Below are positions 51,401 to 60,400 of a stretch of DNA of 64,000 nucleotides, piece by piece. Location of the stretch: assembly GCA_963556195.1 (NCBI GenBank), contig OY744529.1:58096080-58160079 (forward strand), written 5' to 3'. Origin of the DNA: Sepiola atlantica. Lineage: Eukaryota; Mollusca; Cephalopoda; Sepiida; Sepiolidae. Numbering within the stretch: position 1 is the first letter of the stretch; each line of letters starts with the position of its first letter. A program made the translations under genes and the position numbers. The notes under the pieces were generated by a model that had not been told where the DNA came from, did not search any database, and saw only the letters and a program-made list of their open reading frames with translations.

Positions 51401-54400
51401 CATCTTGGACTGAAGTAACTACATCTCGACAGGAGCCAGAATGGAGGTGGGCGCATGTGCAACCTGTTACCAGAACTACCACAAGATAAGTTTGCGAAGC
51501 ACATTTTCGCAAACCTAAATTAACTTGCTCCTTTCTGAACTTTGAATTCACCATTTGTTGTATATATTTGCCTTCATGTTTTCTCACAAGTAAAACTGTT
51601 TTAAACTTATATATGATTGTTGTGTTCCTTCTCACAAAAGCTGTTGCCCTGTTTCTATTTTGCACTTATCTACATAATTGTTACTGCATTCTCACGTGCA
51701 AGAATTGAACTTTCTTCCAGGGATATTTAATCCCAACACTTTTTGCCATCTCAGGATGGTGGAAATATCTTCATGATATCCAAACTTTAAACATTTATAA
51801 CACAGAAAGAGTTTGGAATAAATTACTCAATTTTATTTATTTCATACCCTATTCTTATGTTTGTTGGAATTTGAGAAAGTATCTAAGTGTTTGTTTGAAT
51901 CATCCATCCTTTTTCATGGACACTCTTCTCACATTCATGACACACTTTTAGTTTACTTTTTATCTCTTCAACTGGTGTTCAGGTTTTTATGTGAGTAGTC
52001 TCATAAAATGTACTCATTTTTCTGTAAGGTGTTTTGCATACTTCTTATTTTTTACCGTAGTCCGACTTTTTAGTTTCTTGCCATTTTGGGGATAATACAC
52101 ATATATATCACTTATTGGATTAAAAAGGTTAACATACTTGTTAAGAGAAGTGTTTTACTCTGACACAAGTCTTATGAATCTTTGTAATCTGTTTGCAATC
52201 ATGAATTAAAAAAAAAAACGTTATCATCATGTTACCCTTAGTTCAAAATTGGGGCTTGGTAAGAGGGAAATCCATTGGTCTTGCAATAACAGTGATATAT
52301 AGATGGTAAATTTGCTTTGAGAGAAACTTCAATCACCTGTAATTCCTTAGTTTGCTCAGTTTAAGTTCTTCAGAAGATCAGTGACAAAACAACAATGTTG
52401 AATTCTTTGTCTTTCAAATCTATTTTCCCCTCATTCACTACTTTCTATGTTTTGATTATTGAGGAAAATGTTTGATGTTATTTGTAAGTATAGTGTAGGT
52501 TATATAAATATGTAATCTGATAATGGAATTAAATTACCTTTTCTTTGGCGTCACCGCTACGAAAAATCTCAATCTCCAGTTCACTGTCCATTGCTCACTG
52601 TCCACTCTCTGCTGACCAAAAATTAACTGAACTCTTCAATCCCCATTTCATAGCTAAATTTATGCCTTTCAGAACAGCACCTAATTCGGCCACGTTAATG
52701 TGATTATAGTCATCCTTTTTTCTCAGCCATGCTGCAATTTCCGCTACCAGTTTCACTTTTTTCATCCACCCGACTACAATATAATAGGACTTGACTTGAC
52801 CAACTTACTGATGGAAGCGGGCCTTTCTGACTGTACCTCTAGTCCAAGTAAGGGCCAAAGTGGAACATTGCCAGTCATATGACTACTTCTACTAACCAGG
52901 ACAAAGGTTGCTCAGCAATTTACAGCCAATAAGTAACTCCATTGTGAGGTTGGAGGGTGTGTGACTGGTTGATCTTAACTCTCTGTAAAGGTACACATAA
53001 CACAGACTAAGAGTTGAATATCGCTTGTCACATATTTACTGACACCTTAAAACCAACATGTCTACCATCCCTATATTGAGTAGCTGATAGTCCATCGCAC
53101 CCCCCCCCCAAAATCTGAAGAGAAACAATATTTTGAATAGAGAAATATAAAGAAATTAATGATGACAAGCATCTACTTTATTATCGCCAAGATTTAAGGC
53201 AAAATTATGAGTCTTATAAAAGCTTTATGACAGTGAATAACTAAGAAAAACAAAGCAGTGGCCTATAAACAGGAACAAATGGGGGGAGGGGGATGAATAT
53301 CAACAACAGCTTTTCCAAATGAAAGTCTGCCCAGTGGACCAACACTTGTAAATGGTTTTCAAATATTTTATAAAGTAATAATCTAGAAGATCCAATAATG
53401 GTGTAAAATTGTAGATAAAAAAAGTGGAGGAAGGAAGAAAGCCCTTACCTGTCAATCCAATATATATGATCCTCAAAAACAGTGAGAGACATACATTGCA
53501 TGGTGTGGGCAATAGTGTGGCTTTCATTGCCATTGATACTGATCCAACCAATAGTACCAAGCTTTTTATCACACCAGTATAGGCGATCAGTTTCATAATC
53601 TATAGACAACCCATGAGGCATAGCAATAGTTTTGTTTAAAAGTATCATCCGTTCACTTCCATCAAGACGAGCACGCTCAATAGCGGGATGTGCTCCACAA
53701 TCAGCCCAAAACATGTACCTAAAAAAACAATTTTTTAAAAGCAAAATAAAGGAAATATATTAATTCTATGCAGATTCTATAAAAATTTTATTAAAAATAA
53801 ATCATTTATTTTGATACTAAACACTAATAACTGAAAAAAAAATGCATCAAAATATGAGTATTTCAGGGATGTGAGTAGTCAAGGGCAAACAAAAGCTGAA
53901 AGTGAAATGAATTTCCCAATCTGGGCAGCCAAGGCTTCCTGTGTATGGGTGTGGAGAGAGGGCAGTGCAAAAAAAACAAAACTTTTTCTTAAACAACTCC
54001 AATCAGTTTAAATTAAGAAGATCAGTTAAGAGAAAGTCACCCAGTGTGCATGTAGGGGTGGACAGGAAGTCATTTTTTGATGAAAGAAAAATCATCTAAC
54101 TCCCCTATGCCCTTCATGAATCGTTTGAAGTCTAAGCCTTCACAGTAAAATTAACATTTGCAGTTGGCAGACAGAACTGTCATCAGAGGGAAAATGAAGA
54201 AAATGCAAGACAAAACAGGAAAGAGAAGAAAAAAGAAAGAAAGAGAAAGCAAGAGAGAGAAAGAAAGAGAAAGCAAGAGAGAGAGAGGAAGAAAGAGAAA
54301 GCAAGAGATAGGAAGAAAGAGAAAGCAAGAGAGAGGAAGACAGAGAAAGCAAGAGAGAGGAAGACAGAGAAAGCAAGAGAGAGGAAAACAGAGAAAGAGA

Positions 54401-57400
54401 AATAAAATTCAGCTAAATAGCAACAAAAGAAATGATTTAAGCGGAAATCCGATTTTTCTGGATTAAAAAAAACGAAATTCTGCTAAAAATCAGAGAACTC
54501 ACATCCCTGGTATTTAAAATATTTTTTATAAAAGAATTATTTAAAAAATAATTGAATAATGCAAACCTATATATTCTATGCTTAATAACATTAAGTAATT
54601 AACTGCAAAAGAGATTATAACATGCAGCTCCCATAATATAGGAAAGGTTTTGAAGAATGAGTTAAATGTATAACAGAAGAAAATCGAAATAACTTAGAAT
54701 CAGGAAAAATATGATAAAGTTACTATTTTCATTACTATTTTTAGTATATAATCATGAAAATAAAATTGTTATACCCTTTCATAGGATGCACAACAATGGA
54801 ACGAGGCTGATCAAGTCCATTAAATATAAGAACATATCTATATTCTCCATCCAATCTGGCTACTTCAATAGTAGAGTAACCACTGTCAGTCCAGTAGACA
54901 TTTCCTGTAAGTAATAAAATATTATTTTAGAGTAAGTAAGAAATAAGAATTGAAAATGTGACTCCAACTGAATTACTTATCATTAAGATTAAAAACTAAA
55001 GAATTAACTATGTAGATAATTCAATTGAAAGAAGAAAAGAGGAAAAAACATGAAAGCACTGTTTAGGCTTGAGAGCTGTCTGTGGTACTTTTGTAGAAAG
55101 GTAATTTAATAGTTCCTATTTATATGCCTCCCCACGAGGACAGAGTTAGACACAAGGTTAGTTTTTAATGTGGGGCAAATTCAGCTCCCCTAAAAAGGTC
55201 CCTCTGAATTGGGACAAAATTAAAATAGGCTCAGTCTAGAAGGATTTCTTCTTCACTGACTGAGAAAAGATGAAGTGTAATATCAGAACAGATACTACAC
55301 TTTATTCCTAGCCAAAAGACCACAGAAAAATCGTCAGTTGGGATGATTCGTCTACTGCAATGATTAGCAAAGTAAGCTACAAATCTATTGCAAGAGATGT
55401 GAACAATCACAAAGAGCTCAATATTCCTGGCCTTGTGCTAAATTTAAAAAAAATAATTACAAATTTACAAAATGTCATTGTGATCCAAATTGTGTTCAAC
55501 CTACTCTCTCATGCCTTGATTATTTTTTCATTTTAAAAAAATAGTTTTGAGAAGTTTGAGAATTGAAAATTATATTTTAAATATTGTGTTTTAGATACAA
55601 GAGGAATTTTCAGCAAAAAACAATATGACATTATCAACATTTTTCAGGAATTGTAACACATTCTAAATTCAATTGATGAATTAAAACCTTTCTTTTAATA
55701 AAATGCTTAAATGTTAATCACATACAAAATCTAACAAGCCTAAAAAATGATTGGCAGTAAAAATGTTGAAAGTAAATATTTACCAGCGACCCAATCAACT
55801 GCCAAACCTTCAACAGAGTTCAATCCATTCACAGTATTTTGTGCGTCAATTGTTTCTCCTTTTGGTACGATTGTCTCACGTCCTGTAAGATCTCTTTTAA
55901 TACGAGAAATTGTGCGAGCGGTGATATCCACCCAATAAATATAGTCATCTTCTGTTAAAAATAAATAAAGAGTGCATTTAAAGAGTGCATTTAAAGAGAG
56001 TACAGTGAAAGAAATATAGAAATTATTATTTATTTTATAATTAAGTTGTTTGGATTCTTATCTCATAAAATATGGTATACAAAAGACATATTTTAATTTC
56101 ATAAATGAGTACAAAATAAATGCATTGTAAAAGAAAACAGACAGCTATAGTAAATGAACAAGATTGCTATGTCAATGCAACTGTATCGATTTAACTTTGG
56201 AGACAAGAAATCATCAAAAGAAGTCTTACTTGCATAGAAGTCAATAGCACTTGCCATGGTAATACGTGGTATTGTGGGTAACGCTTTCACATTAGAACTG
56301 TTAACATCCAGTGGAATTCCTCGGATTTCACTACTTACACTGTACATAAGAAATGTACGAATTCCTGGTGGGGGAGAAAAAACAAGATTCAGATTGGAAA
56401 TAAATCACTTTCTTTAACATTAGTTTTTAATGGTTTCCTAGATAAAATGAAAAGGTTCAGTCAAAACAAATACAATTTTTTAACTAATATTTTGAAACAC
56501 AGACCAACTTAAAAATAAGAATGAATTTAAAAGTATCAAAAACTGGAAATAAAATGATATCAAAGGAATAAAATAACATTCACTATATAAAATCAAATAA
56601 CAAAAGTGTGATTTACTGGTTTTCAAAGCTTTAAATAGAATTTGAAATTAGGATGTAATTTAATCAAAAAAGAAAAAAAAGAAAAACTATTTTTTCTGTA
56701 TAGTTTTCTATTCTCAATTTTCTTAGCAGTAATAAAAAGTAGAAAACCGAAATACCTATACATTTATTGTCTTTTAATTGATATCCTGCAGTACACACAC
56801 ATCGTCGACTGGTTTCATTTTGAGGTAGACATAGTTGAGGACAATTTCCATTGTTGCCAGTACAGCCATTTTGGCCTAAGTATAAAAAAAAATTATCAAA
56901 GATATTTTGAATTCAACAAAGGACAGAATCGGAATAAGATGATTATGTCTATTATATTATTATATGAATGAGAAGGTAAATAAATCAAATGAAACTTATA
57001 ACAGGCAATAACCATTAAATAATTGAACTAAACTGAATCATATTATGTGATTGTGTCAACTTTATTCACTGAATCTATTTGTAACTGAGTAAAACAGCTA
57101 AAAGATAAGAGTTAAGAAGAGTTGAACGGGTCAAGACAAAGAAGATGTGTTGTCTGTATGTGTGTGGACTTGTGTTTGAGTGAGTTTGTGAGACTGTATG
57201 TATAAGCTGTCGCTATGTTTAGTAGTTCATGACTGCGTCTTGTGTTGTCTGATGAGATGCCTGTGGCATAGCGGCCAAAGCTAGATTTAGTTTGACTGCA
57301 AAAAGTGTGTGTAATAGTGTTGTGACTGACAAGAGTGTCTAACTGTTGGCTGTGCTTGGGTTCTTGCTTATGTATCCAATGCTAGCAGCTGCCCGGCTCC

Positions 57401-60400
57401 CAGGGCAATTCTTTTTGATTGGTTGAAATCCGGTATTAAGTATTTCAACCAATAAACATTGAATATTTTACAGAAATCGTTTCTCTGCTGCTGCTGTTGT
57501 TGCTATTACAGCTGGAACAGGGTTCCACACATTTATGAATAACATATTTACTCAAGTATGTCAGGTAGATCCACAAGTGAAAATTGGTTATACTTTTCTG
57601 CAAGAAAACTTCAAAATTTAGGTTTTAACTATTGGTAGATTTAGAAAGAAAATTGGAAATGTTTTTTTATTTGTAAACCCACCTGTTTTTTCAGCCTTCG
57701 TGTGGACAACAAGAGAAAAGACATTTCTCCTGTTGTTTCTCAAGATTTCAACTTCCCCTCTTGAAATAGAAATTTTACCAATCAGTGTCTCGCTGGCAAA
57801 ATAAATGTAATCCCCAAACACAGTAATTGTACGAGGTGGGTTCTGTAAACCTTTTCCTTTTGTAAAGTTGAATAATTTCTGGGCCTGAGAAATTTTGTAC
57901 GTCGGTACAGAATGGGATGGATTGACCAAGCCCTTCAACTCCATTGTGGTGATGTTGCTACCATCAAAATTGGCTGATTTTATCGCTTGATTTGTTACAT
58001 AATAAATTTTATTCAGTTTACGATCAATCGAGAACGCTGTAAAATAAAATAAAAATAAATTAGAATAATTAAAAAATAACAAAAATCTATTTGATCAAAA
58101 ATCAAATGCCCTTTTACAGTTTTATTATTTTCCCTATATCAAAAACTATGTATATAATCTACATAATAAAAGTGGGTCTGGCTTGTTTCAATAATCACGT
58201 CTGCAAATGTATTTTTGTGAGCAAAGAAGAGAGGCTTAATCTACATAATAACTGATAATAATAAAGAAAAGAAAGAATAATCATGTTTAATTTTTATGAG
58301 CAAAAAGAATCGGCTTTATTTCAAGAACTCAAATTTTTGAAGAAAAAGAATTTCTTTTACTTTTAGACATCCAAAAAAATATTCCCATATTCTTAATATT
58401 TTTATGACTAAAATTGGAATCAATTAATGAGCACACAGAGGCTTTATTTACAGATTCAGAAGAAAGAGAGTCGATTAGTTGATTTTTTAAAGTAAAACTT
58501 GCATATTTTTTTTTTTAAAACTTTACTTGTGCACTTGTTCTTTAAGATTTAACTCGGGTATTCATTGCTTTTATTTTATAAGTTTTACAGTAGGATTTAC
58601 CTCGCGTGTGACAACAGTAGGAAATCAATTGCTCTTGATAAAAATTGCTTACTCCTCCTCAGGCAACCCCGGGTAGCCTTGCTAGTATGTAATAAATGAC
58701 AACAATGTTAAATAGGATTCAATAACATTTTTTAATGGTACAAACAAAATAAGAAATTGATATTTTGTACGGAATCTGATACACAAAATTAATTGCCACA
58801 GCCTCCGACGCTGATAGCGATCCTCATTAGATGAAACACTGCTGCCTTGTGTCTGCAGTAGAAAAGTGAGAATCGCTTTCCCGAAATAGCAAAGCCGCGT
58901 CGCAATGTAAACAGATGATTTGTTTCGCCAGCCAATCATTGACAGCATTCCTGTAATTTAACATAATATAAGCAGATGAAATTTATTTGTTCACCAAAGT
59001 TGTTTTCTGCATATGTCGTGTTCACATTACTCTCTTGTAACTGCCTGTTCATGATTATGGTGATCCTGTTATTTTCTTTCCTGTTTCTTTTTAAAGATCA
59101 AAAGGTTCCTAGTTCATTCCCATTTCTTTGTGACCCTTGAAGTGACCTAATTGGAATCTCCTATTTTTTCTGTACATTACAAAATAAGTGTTCATAGACT
59201 TTTTTAATTTAAAAATTTCATTTCTAAAATAATACATATAAATGAAAAATTATATAATCTTGTTATATAATTAATTAAATTTCTTTAAATATTTATAAAC
59301 TTTGCATTTATTCATAAAAAAGTATTTACAAACAGAAAAATAAAATTGAGTATCAGAACTTGTTTGCATAAAACTTTTTGCATAGCAAAGGATTTTGAAT
59401 TTTCGCCAAATCTGATTAACTGTGACTCAAAATGGAGATTTAAATGAATGAAAATGTACTGCATATAAATAAACTTAAGTCAAGTAATAAAGAAATTATT
59501 TCATTTAAATTGTTTAATATTCATATCAAAACAAAAATAAAGCTGAACAAATTGAACATTTTAACCTGCAACAGCCAGATAGTTTGAATTGAAATAAAAC
59601 CTAATCTGAAAGCATAAATATTTCCAATTTGTATGAGAGTTGAGCAATTTTTTGAAAAATGCACACAAAATATTAGATAACCTAAATGTTGACAATTTTC
59701 TTTAAATAGCAAGAAATAGCAGTGATGCCAATATTATTCATAGTGCTTACACAAGTATATTCAATAAAAAGATTTTCATTAAAAGTAAATCCAAATAAAT
59801 TACTGAAATCCATATTGGCTCATTCAATTGCTATAACAAAAATTCAAAGGAAAGTTAGATATAATCAAAAAATATTCAAATATATTTTCATGAATCAGTT
59901 AATATGTATTTTAGTGCTAACTAAATTTGTATGATGTGTGAGAGAAGTAAGAAAACAAAACAAGTGACAGCATACAAGTCTTCTTCTTGTTAACATGTGT
60001 AGGGAGTGGTAAGCAACCATGGAACCAGCAGCAGCTGTGTCTAGGGGTGGGGCTATATCAGCAGTAGTAAGATGAATGGATAACTGTGATATAGAAGTCA
60101 GCAGACCTGAACAACACCAAGTGTGGCTCAAAAAAAGAAAAACATACTTAGTTGGTAGAAAAAGCGTGATGGAATGAATCTCGTCACTAAACTCCTGATT
60201 TTACAGCAGTATAACAAGAAGAATTTGCGCGGCTACCTCTATCAACATGGATATATGCCTATATATATGGATATGCATTCTTATGAATTGTAAGGGAGTC
60301 TTATCAATGAGCAGAGGCATCTAATGAATTGTTGAATTTGGGGACATTATTCCTGGAAAACATGGCGGCACTGCATGAATTTGTTCAGTAATGTTTGAAC

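Noticed and set aside
54140..54466. Low-complexity Leu/Ser or Lys/Arg/Glu frames
   Set aside because: They are translations of the purine array inside the MITE.
59895..60131. A 78-codon minus-strand frame in the large intron upstream of the exon at 58036
   Set aside because: No recognisable domain or splice context, and the neighbouring exons join in phase without it.
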